From NCBI RefSeq assembly GCF_030816615.1, contig NZ_JAUSYD010000001.1, positions 5,292,501 to 5,356,500 of the forward strand: 64,000 nucleotides of DNA, given 5' to 3'. The notes below the pieces were generated by a model, which saw only the letters and a program-made list of their open reading frames with translations, was not told the origin of the DNA and did not search any database. The position numbers and the translations under genes were made by a program. This stretch comes from Streptomyces sp. B1I3 (GTDB lineage: Bacteria; Actinomycetota; Actinomycetes; Streptomycetales; Streptomycetaceae). This document shows positions 35,916 through 45,663 of the stretch, one piece after another (positions within the stretch are counted from its first letter, which is position 1; every line of letters starts with the position of its first letter).

Positions 35916-36818
35916 TCAGCCCTTTACTCCGGTGAGGGTGACGCCTTCTACGAAGGCCTTCTGTGCGAAGAAGAAAACGATGATGACCGGCGCCATGACG
36001 AGCAGCGTCGCGGCCATGGTCAGGTTCCAGTTGACCGCGTGGGCGCTCTTGAACGACTCCAGGCCGTAGCTCAGGGTCCAGGCGCCCGGGTTCTGCGCGG
36101 CGTAGATCTGCGGCCCGAAGTAGTCGTTCCAGCAGTAGAAGAACTGGAAGAGGGCCACGGCCGCGATGCCGGGCTTGGCCATCGGCACGACGATCTTCAG
36201 GAGGGTGCGGAACTCACCGCATCCGTCCACCTTCGCCGACTCGATGTACTCCTGCGGGATGGTGAGCAGGAACTGCCGCAGCAGGAAGATCGAGTAGGCG
36301 TCGCCGAACGCCATGGGGATGATCAGCGGCCACAGGGAACCCGAGAGGTGGAACTGCTGGGACCACACCAGGTACATCGGGATGACGATGACCTGCGGCG
36401 GCAGCATCATCGTGGAGATGACGAGGATCATCGCTGTACGCCGGCCCCGGAAACGGAACTTCGCCAGGGCGTAGGCGACCGGCACCGACGAGCACACCGT
36501 GAACACGGTGCCCAGCAGCGCGTACATCAGCGAGTTGCGCCACCAGTCGAGGAACCCGGGGGTGTGGAAGACGGTCGAGTAGTTCGACCAGTGCCAGGAA
36601 CGCGGCCACAGGTCACCGCTCATCGCCTGCCCGTCGCTCATCACCGAGGTGAGGAAGACGAAGACGAACGGCAGGACGAAGAACAGGGCGAGCGCCACGG
36701 CCACGGAGTGGACCGCGATCCAGTTGAGGACGCGCCTACGGCGCTGTCCGGCCGCGTCGGTGTGTCCCGAGCGGCTCGGCACGGTGGTCTCCGGCCTGGT
36801 CAGGGTGGTGGTGGTCAT
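35916..36818 (-). CDS. csnG: carbohydrate ABC permease, MalG-type (CsnG)
   Basis: CUT1 permease of 300 residues with six predicted helices (first SVAVALALFFVLPFVFVFLTS). The EAA loop is in EYIESAKVDGCGEFRTLLKI-VVPMAKP, the contact site for the ATPase. No ATPase gene is in the operon, so it probably uses the shared MsiK ATPase, as other Streptomyces CUT1 importers do. ATG 36818 sits one base after the csnF stop. Confidence 0.9.
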   Translation of the reverse strand: MTTTTLTRPETTVPSRSGHTDAAGQRRRRVLNWIAVHSVAVALALFFVLPFVFVFLTSVMSDGQAMSGDLWPRSWHWSNYSTVFHTPGFLDWWRNSLMYALLGTVFTVCSSVPVAYALAKFRFRGRRTAMILVISTMMLPPQVIVIPMYLVWSQQFHLSGSLWPLIIPMAFGDAYSIFLLRQFLLTIPQEYIESAKVDGCGEFRTLLKIVVPMAKPGIAAVALFQFFYCWNDYFGPQIYAAQNPGAWTLSYGLESFKSAHAVNWNLTMAATLLVMAPVIIVFFFAQKAFVEGVTLTGVKG

Positions 36819-36819
36819 C

Positions 36820-37818
36820 TCAGTCCTCCGCCGGAATGAGGCCGACGCTCTTGCGCATCAGCAGAAGGGTGACGGCCATGGCGATGGCGAAGAGCACGAG
36901 TGAGAGCACGCACGCGGCACCGGTGTTGAAGTTCTGGAAACCCATCGAGTAGACGAGCTGCGGCACCGTCAGGGTGGAGTGGTCCGGATACCCGGGCTGG
37001 ATCACCGTGCCGGGACCGATGGAGACGCCCGAGGCGAGCTTCCCCGCGACGAGGGCCTGTGTGTAGTACTGCATCGTCTGCACGACGCCGGTGACGACGG
37101 CGAACAGCACGATCGGGGTGATGGCGGGCCAGGTGACGTAGCGGAACTTCGTCCAGGCACCCGCGCCGTCCAGTTCGGCGGCCTCGTACTGCTCCTTCGG
37201 CACGTCCAGCAGCGAGGCCATGAAGATGACCATCAGGTCGCCGATGCCCCACAGCGAGAGCAGCACGAGCGAGGGCTTCGACCAGTTCGGGTCGTTGAAC
37301 CAGCTAGGGCCCTGCAGGCCGATCCACGAGAGCATCTCGTTGACCGGTCCGGTGGACGGGTTGAGAAGGAAGACGAAGGCGACCGTGGCCGCGACGGGCG
37401 GCGCCAGGTACGGGATGTAGAAGGCCGTGCGGAACAGTCCGACACCCGTCTTGATCTTCGTGATCAGCAGGCCGATGCCGAGGCCGAACACCACGCGCAG
37501 CGCGACCATCACGACGACCAGCCACAGCGTGTTCCACAGGGCCGGGCCGAACAGCGGCATCTGCTCCAGCACGTACCTCCAGTTCCGCAGCCCGACGAAG
37601 GTGGGCGCCTTGATCTGGTTGTAGTGCATGAACGAGAAGTACACGGTCGCGATCAGCGGGTAGCCGAAGAAGACCGAGAAGCCGACCAGCCAGGGCGAGA
37701 GGAATGCCAGCGTGCGCAGCCGTTCGCGGTTCCTCTTGCGTCGCAGGGGGGACTTGCGGGGGCCCGGTTCGGCCCCCCGCCCGGCGGACTTCGCCGAGGT
37801 GGAGAGGGAAAGTGCCAT
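36820..37818 (-). CDS. csnF: carbohydrate ABC permease, MalF-type (CsnF)
   Basis: CUT1 permease of 332 residues. A basic N-terminus is followed by helices starting FLSPWLVGFSVFFGYPLIAT. The EAA loop is EQYEAAELDGAGAWTKFRYV-TWPAITP. ATG 37818 has GAGGAG upstream and follows the csnE stop by 11 bases. Pairs with CsnG to form the import channel for oligosaccharides delivered by CsnE. Confidence 0.9.
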   Translation of the reverse strand: MALSLSTSAKSAGRGAEPGPRKSPLRRKRNRERLRTLAFLSPWLVGFSVFFGYPLIATVYFSFMHYNQIKAPTFVGLRNWRYVLEQMPLFGPALWNTLWLVVVMVALRVVFGLGIGLLITKIKTGVGLFRTAFYIPYLAPPVAATVAFVFLLNPSTGPVNEMLSWIGLQGPSWFNDPNWSKPSLVLLSLWGIGDLMVIFMASLLDVPKEQYEAAELDGAGAWTKFRYVTWPAITPIVLFAVVTGVVQTMQYYTQALVAGKLASGVSIGPGTVIQPGYPDHSTLTVPQLVYSMGFQNFNTGAACVLSLVLFAIAMAVTLLLMRKSVGLIPAED

Positions 37819-37829
37819 GACTCGGCTCC

Positions 37830-39170
37830 TCAGTTTTCCGACTGGAGGTTGTCGGCGTCGATCTGGTCGTCGAGTTCCTTCAGCGCGTGGTGCAGGTTCC
37901 TGGTCCTGCCCGCCTCGACGGACTGCGAGAAGTCGCCGAACGAGTTGATGTACTGGCCGCCGTTGTTCGAGGGCGGAACGGCCTGGCTGTGCGGGTTCTG
38001 CGCGATCTTGATGAAGGCGCGGAAGGCCGGATCGGCGTCCAGGTCGGGGGACTTGAGCGCGTCGAAGGTGGACGGCACGTTGTGGATCGCGTTGGCGAAG
38101 TGGACGACCGGCTCGGTGTCGATCGTCAGGTACTTCACCAGCTCCCACGCCGCGTTCTGGTGTCGGCTGCTGTGCGCGATGCCTGCCACGGTGCCCGTCA
38201 GATAGCCGCGCCCGTAGGTGTCGGCCTGGTCGTCCGGGACCGGCAGCGGGGCCACGTCCCACTCGAACTCCGCCTTGGCCTCCTTGAGCATCAGCCCACG
38301 CCACTCACCGTCCAGGTGCATGGCGAGCTTGCCGGTCAGGAAGCCGTTCTGGGACGACATCTCGTCACCGAAGCCGGCCCGGAGCCGTTCCATGGCGTCG
38401 TAACCGCCCTGCGCGTCGGACAGGGCGCGCATGGTGGTGAAGAACTCCTCGGTCTTGGGCTCGTCGGCGAGCTTCGCCCTGCCCTCACCGTCGAAGTACC
38501 GCGGGCCCCACTGCGCGAACATCCGGTCGGGGGCGTTCTGGTAGAGCTGGAAGTTCGGCATGAAGCCGGCGCGCTCGAGCGAGCCGTCCTTCTTCTTCCG
38601 CGTCAATTTGACCGCGTCGGCCTTCATCTCGGACATGGTGCGCGGGGGCCGGCTGATCCCCGCCTCCTCGAAGGCGTCCTTGTTGTAGTACATACCGAAC
38701 GCGTCGGCGAGCAGAGGCGTCGCGCACTGCACGCCTTCGTACTGCGTGTAGTCCAGCAGGGTCTTGGGGAACACCTTCGCCTTGTCGATCCCGCTCTTCC
38801 TCAGGAAGGGGTCGAGATCCACCCACATGCCGGAGGAGCAGTACTGGCCGACGTTGTTGGTGGTGAACGAGGTGACGACGTCGGGCGCGTCGCCGCCACC
38901 GGCCCGGAGCGCCTGGTTGATCGTCTCGTCGCTCACGTTGCCGGTGGAGACGACGTCGATGTTGGGGTGGAGCTTCTCGAACCGGGCGATGTTCTCGTTG
39001 ATCGCCTTGACCTCGCCGGGCGCCGACCACCCGTGCCAGAACTTCAGCGTGACCGGTTTCGTGGGGTCGTCGGTGTTGCTGCCGGTGCTCGGATTCGCGC
39101 AGCCGGACAGCAGCAGCGCGGCTGCGCCGAGCACCAGGGGCACGCGGGTACGAATGCGCCGTAGCGCCAT
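37830..39170 (-). CDS. csnE: sugar-binding lipoprotein (CsnE)
   Basis: Extracellular solute-binding protein, family 1, 446 residues. Signal peptide ends at lipobox LLSGC, so it is membrane-anchored through Cys. Typical segments are VTLKFWHGWSAPGEVKAINE, VTSFTTNNVGQYC and TPLLADAFGMYYNKDAFEEA. In S. coelicolor the equivalent protein (CsnE) binds glucosamine oligosaccharides. ATG 39170 has GGAAG 8 bases upstream. A 153-base gap separates it from csnR; no separate operator was seen there. Confidence 0.88.
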   Translation of the reverse strand: MALRRIRTRVPLVLGAAALLLSGCANPSTGSNTDDPTKPVTLKFWHGWSAPGEVKAINENIARFEKLHPNIDVVSTGNVSDETINQALRAGGGDAPDVVTSFTTNNVGQYCSSGMWVDLDPFLRKSGIDKAKVFPKTLLDYTQYEGVQCATPLLADAFGMYYNKDAFEEAGISRPPRTMSEMKADAVKLTRKKKDGSLERAGFMPNFQLYQNAPDRMFAQWGPRYFDGEGRAKLADEPKTEEFFTTMRALSDAQGGYDAMERLRAGFGDEMSSQNGFLTGKLAMHLDGEWRGLMLKEAKAEFEWDVAPLPVPDDQADTYGRGYLTGTVAGIAHSSRHQNAAWELVKYLTIDTEPVVHFANAIHNVPSTFDALKSPDLDADPAFRAFIKIAQNPHSQAVPPSNNGGQYINSFGDFSQSVEAGRTRNLHHALKELDDQIDADNLQSEN

Positions 39171-39323
39171 GGCGGACTTCCTTCGCGGGGAGGGGGACGG
39201 GCGGTGGAGCGGGGAGGTGAAGGCCCCGTAGCCGGGGCGCGAGGGCGCTTCACCGGGCATGGCGGTGCCGTACGTGCCACCCGGGGCGGGTCGCACGGCG
39301 TGAGTGCGGGCCGGGTCAGGCGG

Positions 39324-40484
39324 TCAGGCGGTGTCGAAGACGGTGTCGCGCGCCTGGGCGAGGGCGGTGCGCAGCGCACCGGTCAGGATCGGGTCACCCT
39401 CGATGTCGCTGATGCGAAGGAGCGGCCGCGGCAGTGCGAGTCCGGTCATCTCGGCCTCGACCCGCTCGCGGAGTTCCTCGCCGCCGGTCTGGGCCACGAG
39501 GCCGGAGAGCACGACCAGCTCGGGATCGACCACGGCGACCACGGAGGCGAGGCCGGTGGCCAGCCTGCGGGCCACCTCGGCGCGCACGGCCTCGTCGGCG
39601 AGCGCTTCGGCCAGCGGCCTGCCCCCGGCGAGGTCGCGTACGGCGGGGACGGAGACCTGGCTCTGGAAGCCGCCTCCCGCGTCGGGTCCCGCCCAGTCGG
39701 TCGCACCGCCGCGTGCGAGCGGAGCGCCGGGCAGCGGCATGTAGCCGATCTCGCCCGCGCCTCCGGTGGCACCGCGCAGCAGGGTGCCGCCCAGCACGAT
39801 CGCGGCGCCCACGCCCTCGTCGAGCCAGGCGAGCACGAAGTGGTCGTGGTCCTGCGCGGTGCCCTCGTACTGCTCGGCGACGGCGGCCAGGTTCACGTCG
39901 TTCTCGATGACGACCGGCCTGCCTACCACCTCGGCGAGGTCGGCGAGCAGGGTGCGCGAGTGCCATCCCGGCAGGTGGGGCGCGTAGCGCAGCTGCCCGG
40001 TGTGCGGGTCGATCGCTCCCGGGGTGCCCATCACCACGGCGGCGAGGTCCTCGTGGCCGAGACCGGTCGGGCGCAGGGCGCCGTCCACGGCCTCGGCGAC
40101 CAGCTGGGCGGTGCGGTGCCGTACGTCCTCCGCGACGGCCTCGGCCTCCACGCGGCAGGATCCGACCACCGTCCCGGTGATGTCGGCGACCACGGCATCG
40201 ATGCCGGTGGGCCCGACGGAGAGTGCCGCGACGTGGGCGGAGGCCGGGTCGATCTCGTAGAGCACGGCGTTGGGCCCGGGGCGTCCGCTCTGACTGCCCG
40301 TCGAGCGGACCAGACCCGCTTCCTCGAGCCGCGCCAGCAGCTGGGAGGCGGTGGGTTTCGAGAGCCCGGTCAGCTCGCCGATCCGGGTGCGGGTCAGGGG
40401 CCCCTGGGTGACCAGGAGATCGAGCGCCGCCCGGTCGTTCATGGCGCGCAGAACGCTGGGGGTGCCCGGTGTGGTCCCGGCCAT
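39324..40484 (-). CDS. csnR: ROK-family transcriptional repressor (CsnR)
   Basis: Regulator of 386 residues. An N-terminal winged helix-turn-helix (LTRTRIGELTGLSKPTASQL-LARLEEAG) is followed by a ROK sugar-sensing domain (VEIENDVNLAAVAE region, GEIGYMPL). In S. coelicolor CsnR represses the chitosanase gene and its own operon until glucosamine oligosaccharides appear. The Cys cluster (CxCGxxGC) that binds zinc in most ROK proteins is absent: GEIGYMPLPGAPLARGGATD is found instead. It opens the csn operon and a perfect palindrome lies in front of its start. Confidence 0.9.
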   Translation of the reverse strand: MAGTTPGTPSVLRAMNDRAALDLLVTQGPLTRTRIGELTGLSKPTASQLLARLEEAGLVRSTGSQSGRPGPNAVLYEIDPASAHVAALSVGPTGIDAVVADITGTVVGSCRVEAEAVAEDVRHRTAQLVAEAVDGALRPTGLGHEDLAAVVMGTPGAIDPHTGQLRYAPHLPGWHSRTLLADLAEVVGRPVVIENDVNLAAVAEQYEGTAQDHDHFVLAWLDEGVGAAIVLGGTLLRGATGGAGEIGYMPLPGAPLARGGATDWAGPDAGGGFQSQVSVPAVRDLAGGRPLAEALADEAVRAEVARRLATGLASVVAVVDPELVVLSGLVAQTGGEELRERVEAEMTGLALPRPLLRISDIEGDPILTGALRTALAQARDTVFDTA

Positions 40485-40504
40485 GACTGACGCACCTGCC
40501 TCTG

Positions 40505-40561
40505 TTAGGAAACTTTCCTATCGGTGAGAGGACGGTATGGGCGGCGTCACCGAGCCGTCAA
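40505..40561 (-). promoter_or_regulatory. csn operon promoter and CsnR operator
   Basis: The minus strand reads TTGACG (40556-40561), an 18-base spacer and TACCGT (40532-40537), then the perfect palindrome TAGGAAA-C-TTTCCTA at 40506-40520. This matches the style of the CsnR target known upstream of chitosanase genes. Lying between promoter and csnR start, it would autoregulate the operon. Confidence 0.75.
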
Positions 40562-40630
40562 TGGGAAGCGCCCCCGAGGCAACCAAAGCGTTACCTGCGG
40601 GGGCGCTGCGCACCGGCCGTCCGCAGCCGA

Positions 40631-41695
40631 TCACTTCGTCATGACCGGCGGCGGTATCGGGGTCGCCGCCAGGGACTGCGGGGACGTCGTCGAGGCGTAG
40701 GCCGAGGGGGCCGCCATACCGGCCGTCGGGTCCACGACCGCGGCCCCGTCCGCGTCGTGGGGGAGGACGCCGACCATCCGGATGCCGGCGGAGTCCAGCG
40801 CCTGCTTGATCCGCCAGCGGAGCTCGCGCTCCACGCCCAGCGACTTGCCCGGCATGGTCTTCGCCGTGACCCGGACGGTCATGGAGTCGAGCAGGACGGC
40901 GTCCAGGCCCAGGACCTCCACCGGCCCCCACAGCCGCTCCGACCAGGGCTCCTCCTTGGTCATGGTCTCGGCCGCACCGGTGATCGCCTCGCGGACCAGG
41001 TCCAGGTCCTCCGCCGGACGGACGGTGACATCGACACCGGCCGTGGACCAGCCCTGGCTGAGGTTGCCGATCCGCTTCACCTCGCCGTTGCGGACGTACC
41101 AGATCTCGCCGTTGTCGCCGCGCAGCTTGGTCACCCGCAGGCCCACCTCGATGACCTCGCCCGAGGCGACCCCCGCGTCGATCTGGTCGCCCACGCCGTA
41201 CTGGTCCTCGAGGATCATGAACACGCCGGAGAGGAAGTCGGTGACGAGGTTGCGCGCGCCGAAGCCCAGTGCCACACCCGCGACCCCGGCCGAGGCCAGC
41301 AGCGGGGCGAGATTGATCTGGAAGGCGCCCAGGATCATCAGCGCCGCCGTGCCGAGGATCAGGAACGACGTCACCGAGCGCAGGACGGAACCGATGGCCT
41401 CCGACCGCTGGCGGCGGCGTTCCGCGTTGACGAGGAGGCCGCCGAGTGCGGTGCCCTCCACCGCCTGGGCACTGCGGTTCATCCGGTCGATGAGGTTGGT
41501 CAGGGCACGCCGGATCGCGTACCGCAGCACGATCGCGATCGCCGCGATGAGCACGATGCGCAGACCGGTGTTCAGCCAGGTGGACCAGTTCTGCTCGACC
41601 CAGCCTGCGGCGTTCCCGGCCCGTTCGGCGGCTTCGTCCAGTGAGCCGACCGGCTCCGGTGACGGGGCCGCGGCCAGAAGGGCGGACAGGGACAC
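40631..41695 (-). CDS. small-conductance mechanosensitive channel, MscS family
   Basis: Membrane channel of 354 residues from GTG 41695 (AGGAGGT 7 bases upstream). Predicted helices are GLRIVLIAAIAIVLRYAI and VTSFLILGTAALMILGAF. The pore helix LLASAGVAGVALGFGARNLV with its A/G pattern leads into the beta domain (FMILEDQYGVGDQIDAG, VTKLRGDNGEIWYVRNG). The C-terminal tail is Ser/Pro/Ala-rich. It releases solutes on hypo-osmotic shock. Not linked in operon with the csn genes. Confidence 0.9.
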   Translation of the reverse strand: MSLSALLAAAPSPEPVGSLDEAAERAGNAAGWVEQNWSTWLNTGLRIVLIAAIAIVLRYAIRRALTNLIDRMNRSAQAVEGTALGGLLVNAERRRQRSEAIGSVLRSVTSFLILGTAALMILGAFQINLAPLLASAGVAGVALGFGARNLVTDFLSGVFMILEDQYGVGDQIDAGVASGEVIEVGLRVTKLRGDNGEIWYVRNGEVKRIGNLSQGWSTAGVDVTVRPAEDLDLVREAITGAAETMTKEEPWSERLWGPVEVLGLDAVLLDSMTVRVTAKTMPGKSLGVERELRWRIKQALDSAGIRMVGVLPHDADGAAVVDPTAGMAAPSAYASTTSPQSLAATPIPPPVMTK

Positions 41696-42013
41696 GGCGG
41701 GGACCTCCTGATGGGTGACGGCAGACCAACCACAGTAACGAAGCCGGGGGAGTGGTTCGTTGCCGTCCGCGCACGAGAGACACGTCTCACCGGGGGATGC
41801 GCGCGGTGTGGCCGATCGCACAGTGCGGCCGCCGACGGTGGTCACGTGCCTGTTCCGTGGGGGTGGCGCCGGTGCGACCGGCCGGGTGGTGAGAAAAATC
41901 CCTCCGGCCCGTTACGCGTACGTGGTGGCGCTCGGACCAGGCGTGAGGCGAAACTGAGAGCGGATCGTCCCGGCGCGAGCCACGCGCCGCCGGCGTACAA
42001 GGAGGCATCCACC
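41696..42013. other. divergent intergenic region between mscS-like and HNH genes
   Basis: Both flanking genes read outward, so two promoters must lie here. A minus-strand TACTGT near 41737 is a weak -10 for the channel gene. GAGAC-AC-GTCTC (41774-41785) is a short inverted repeat. No gene seen; readings from 41711 on the plus strand look spurious before GTG 42014. Confidence 0.4.
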
Positions 42014-42550
42014 GTGCCGCACGTCCTGGTTCTCAACGCGTCGTACGAGCCGCTCGGCGTCGTACCGCTCCGCCGCGCGCTCGTCCTCGTCCTCGAGAAC
42101 AAGGCCATCTGCCTCGAGGAGTCCGGCGCCTTCATGCACAGTGCCACCCGTGCCGTGCCGGCGCCCAGCGTCGTCCGCCTCAAGCGTTTCGTGCGGGTCC
42201 CCTACCGGGGGCCCGTGCCGCTGACCCGCAGGGCACTCTTCGCCCGGGACGGCGGCCGCTGCATGTACTGCGGCGCCGCCGCGACCAGCGTCGACCACGT
42301 CATCCCGCGCAGCCGCGGCGGTCAGCACGCCTGGGACAACGTGGTGGCGGCCTGCCGCCGCTGCAACCACGTCAAGGCCGACCGCCATCTGCCGGAGCTC
42401 GGCTGGCGGCTGCGCCACCAGCCCGCCCCGCCCAGCGGCCTCGCCTGGCGGATCATCGGGACCGGACACCGGGACCCGCGCTGGCTGCCCTACCTGCAGC
42501 CGTTCGGCGCGGACGACGTGATGGCCCGGATCGACGGCGTTTCCGCCTGA
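42014..42550 (+). CDS. HNH endonuclease
   Basis: HNH nuclease of 178 residues starting at GTG 42014 with GGAGG 8 bases upstream. Zinc pairs CMYCG and CRRCNHVK frame the HNH core VDHVIPRSRGGQHAWDNVVA (His, Asn and following His-like position). The N-terminal 70 residues (LVLNASYEPLGVVPLRRALV) are characteristic of a widespread actinobacterial family encoded singly on the chromosome. No toxin partner or phage context is nearby, so a repair or housekeeping role is more likely than defence. Confidence 0.88.
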   Translation: MPHVLVLNASYEPLGVVPLRRALVLVLENKAICLEESGAFMHSATRAVPAPSVVRLKRFVRVPYRGPVPLTRRALFARDGGRCMYCGAAATSVDHVIPRSRGGQHAWDNVVAACRRCNHVKADRHLPELGWRLRHQPAPPSGLAWRIIGTGHRDPRWLPYLQPFGADDVMARIDGVSA

Positions 42551-42552
42551 GT

Positions 42553-42583
42553 ACCTGGGCCTTCGTCGTCCCGGGGCCCAGGT
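42553..42583 (+). terminator. terminator of the HNH gene
   Basis: ACCTGGGCC (42553-42561) pairs with GGCCCAGGT (42575-42583), starting 3 bases after the HNH stop. Confidence 0.55.
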
Positions 42584-42653
42584 CTCCGCCGTCCCAGGTC
42601 TCCGCCGTCCCCGGGGCCGGGCTTGCCCTCCGGGCCCCAGGTCTACGCCGTCC
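42579..42653. repeat. 16-bp repeat between HNH and GH84 genes
   Basis: CAGGTCTCCGCCGTCC at 42579-42594 and 42595-42610 in tandem, with a third copy at 42638-42653 differing by one base. Non-coding convergent spacer. Confidence 0.8.
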
Positions 42654-42668
42654 GGGTCCTCCGGGGGC

Positions 42669-45663
42669 TCAGCCGGCTACGGCGTAGGCCTCCACCGACA
42701 GGAGTGAGTAGCCGTACTGCGTGGCCCGGGCGTCGCCCTGCACCCTGATGAAGCGGGTGTCCTTCGCGTCCATGCGGACCGACTCGGTCCCGCCCCTGCC
42801 CTCGCGCACGGTCGCCGCCGTGCGCCAGGTGCGGCCGTCGGCGGAGACCAGGACGCGGTAGCGGGAGGCGTAGGCCTCCTGCCAGCGCAGCACGACCTGG
42901 CCCAGCCTGACGGGTCCGGGCAGTTCGGCCTGCCACCAGGCGTCGTCCTGGACGGGTGAGGACCAGCGGGTCTCCGGGTCGCCGTCCGAGGCCGCAGCGG
43001 CCGGGAAGTCCGGGGTCTCGTCGCCGGACGAGGACGCCGTGGCCGTACGCAGCAGGTCGGGGCCCGCCGTACGCGGGAAGGCCCGCACGGTCAGCGTGCT
43101 CTCCTCCTCGCCGAAGCTCAGCGGCACCTCGTACTCACCCGCCGGGGTGTCCGCCGGCACGGTGATGTCCACGGGTACGTCGGTACGGGAGCCGCGCGGA
43201 ACCGTCGTCCGCCCGGGCACCTTCACCTCGATGCCCTCGGGGGCCTTCGCGGTCAGGGTGCCCGTCACCTCCGCGGGGCGCCCGCCCGCCAGCCGCGCCG
43301 CGACCCGCTGCGTGCCGCCGCCGATCACGGCGTCCGTCTCCCCGCGTACGAGGTCGAGCCGGGCGGCCGGCTCGTCACCGAACCACGGGACCAGGGCCCG
43401 CACCGCCGTGAAAGGAGCACCGGGGCCCACGGCGGCCGGAGGCGTGTCCGTGACGCTCTGGGCGCGGGAGCCGACGAGGGCCGCGCGGGCGGAGGGCACG
43501 GTGACCCGCAGGGCGTCCGCCCGCAGACCCTTCGCCGGTGTCTGGGTCCAGCCGGCCGCCGTCAGGGAGCCGAGTCCGCGCCAGCCCTGGCCCGGCACGT
43601 GCGCCTCCAGCACCGCGTCCGCCGTCCCGCGGCCCGGTTCGGCCAGTGTGGTGACGGCCTCGACCGGGCGGGCCCGGCCGAGGCGGACCGTGTAGCTGTG
43701 CGTGTCCCGGTGCACCGTTCCCGCGTCGCGATCCGTGCCGTTCCAGGCGTCGGCCTCCTTGCCGACCCGCGCCAGGAAGGGCCCGAGCACGCCCTCGCCG
43801 ACCGTCGCGCCGCTCGCCCCGATCGTCTCGCGCAGCGGCTCGAGCTCCAGCTGGTACCTCCAGGCGGCCGCCCCGTCGCCGCGGGCCTGGGCCTGCAGCA
43901 GGTCGACGGCGAGTTCGCCGGCCCGGCCGTACCGGGCCAGCTGCTCGCTCCACGGCCGCACCTCGGCGTCCAGCCGGCCGTCCACGATCGACTTCAGCTG
44001 CCGCGGGGCCCGCCGCATCACGCCGAACGCCTTCCTCAGCTCCCGTGCCGCCGCGTCCCTGGCGGCCGGGCCGGCCGCGCGGGACGTCCAGAACGCGGCG
44101 AGCAGCGGCTTCAGGTACGCGGACTCCTCACCGCCCAGCACCGAGGCGGCGCTGTTTCCCGCCAGGGCCCGCAGGGCGGCCCTGGCGGCGGGGTCGCCGC
44201 CCGCCAGCTCGTCCGTCGCCGCCTGCCAGGACTCCTGCGGCCGGTATCCCTTCGGGTTCCAGGCGAAGTCCGCGGCCGTGAACAGGGGGATCCGGGACGC
44301 CGAGGACTGCTCCATGGCATTGGCCAGCAGGGCCGCCGAACCACCGGCCACCGCGGGTTCCCGGCCGGTGTAGGGGCCGAGGAGGATCCGGTCCTGCGCG
44401 TAGTCGTTGACCGGGTAGTTGTCCATGGTGACCAGCGGATGACGCAAGGCCGCCCGCGCACCGGCCAGTTCCCGCCCGGTGATGGTCCGCGGTACGACGC
44501 CGACTCCGGTCCAGGCCACCTGCACCCGGTCGTCCAGGGCGGCGGCGAGCGCCGTGCGGTAGTCGGTGGCGCCGTCCTGGTAGAACTCCGTCGGCATGAC
44601 GGAGAGGGGCTCCGCGCCGGGGTGGCGGTCCAGCAGGTGGCGGGCGACCGCGCCGGCGACCCGGGCCTGGGCCCTGGCCGCCGCCTGTGGCCCGCTGCCG
44701 AACGTCTCCGCGTCCTCGTCGCAGTGCCATTCGCTGTAGCTGACGTCCTGGAACTGCAGCTGGAAGACCCGGAAGCCCAGCGCCCACATGGCGTCGATCT
44801 TCCGGTTCAGCGCCTTCACGTCCGCGTCCGACGACATGCACATGGCCTGCCCGGGCGAGACGGCCCAGCCCAGCGTCACATGCTGTGCGCGTGCTCTCCC
44901 GGCCAGTGTGCGGAAGCCGTCGCGCTGCCCGGCGGGGTACGGCTCGCGCCAGCGGGCCTGCCGGTAGGGGTCGTCGCCCGCCGCGTAGAGGTAGCGGTTC
45001 TGTTTCGTGCGTCCCATGAACTCGATCTGGGCGAGTCGCTCCTCGCCGGTCCACGGCTGCCCGTAGAAGCCCTCGGTGATACCGCGACTGGCCGTCCCCG
45101 GCCAGTCGCGGACGACGGCCCCGGCGACGGTGCCGTCCGTGACGAGGCGGCGCAGGGTCTGGACGCCGTGGAAGAGCCCGTCCTCCCCGACACCGTCCAG
45201 GGCGACGGTGGGCCGCTCCTGGGCGCTGCCGACGGCGAGGCGGTAGCCGCCGGACGGCAGGTCGGCGCGGTCGGGGGCGCCCAGGGCCCGCAGCGCCCGG
45301 CCGGCGCCCGTGCCCCCGAGCCGGATCACCGGGCCGCGGCCGGGCAGGGCGTCGTGCACCGTACGCACGCCGGCGTCGCGCAGGAGTGCCCGGAGCTCGT
45401 CGAGGGCGTAGGGATCGGCGTCCGCGTCGGCGAGGAGGGTGACCTCGGTCCCCAGCTCCACCGGCCTGCCGGACGCCTCGATGCTCTGGGGCCGGGGGCC
45501 AGACGGCGGGCAGCCGGGCCGTGCCGGTGCGGTCCGTGGTGGTCGTCGCGGGAGTACCGGGGGCGGCCGGGGCCGCGACGACGGCCGGGGCGAACGGGCC
45601 GAGCAGTCCGCCGATCACGGCGACGGCGAGAGCCGTCGCATGCCTCCTGCGCCCGAACCGCAC
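42669..45663 (-). pseudogene. secreted beta-N-acetylglucosaminidase (GH84) with a frameshift
   Basis: Large secreted glycosidase. GTG 45663 (AGGAG upstream) opens a signal peptide (ATALAVAVIGGLLGPFAPAV). The reading reaches RLPAVWP and then leaves frame at a run of five C on the minus strand (45494-45498). With four C it would read VWPRPQSIEASGRPVELGTE and join the long frame that runs to 42669, giving about 997 residues. That frame has a GH84-type N-terminal domain (GITEGFYGQPWTGEERL), a barrel, linker domains and a C-terminal F5/8-type carbohydrate-binding module. The first catalytic Asp position reads FQDVSYSEWH rather than FDD. Either a real null allele or a sequencing error. Confidence 0.8.
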
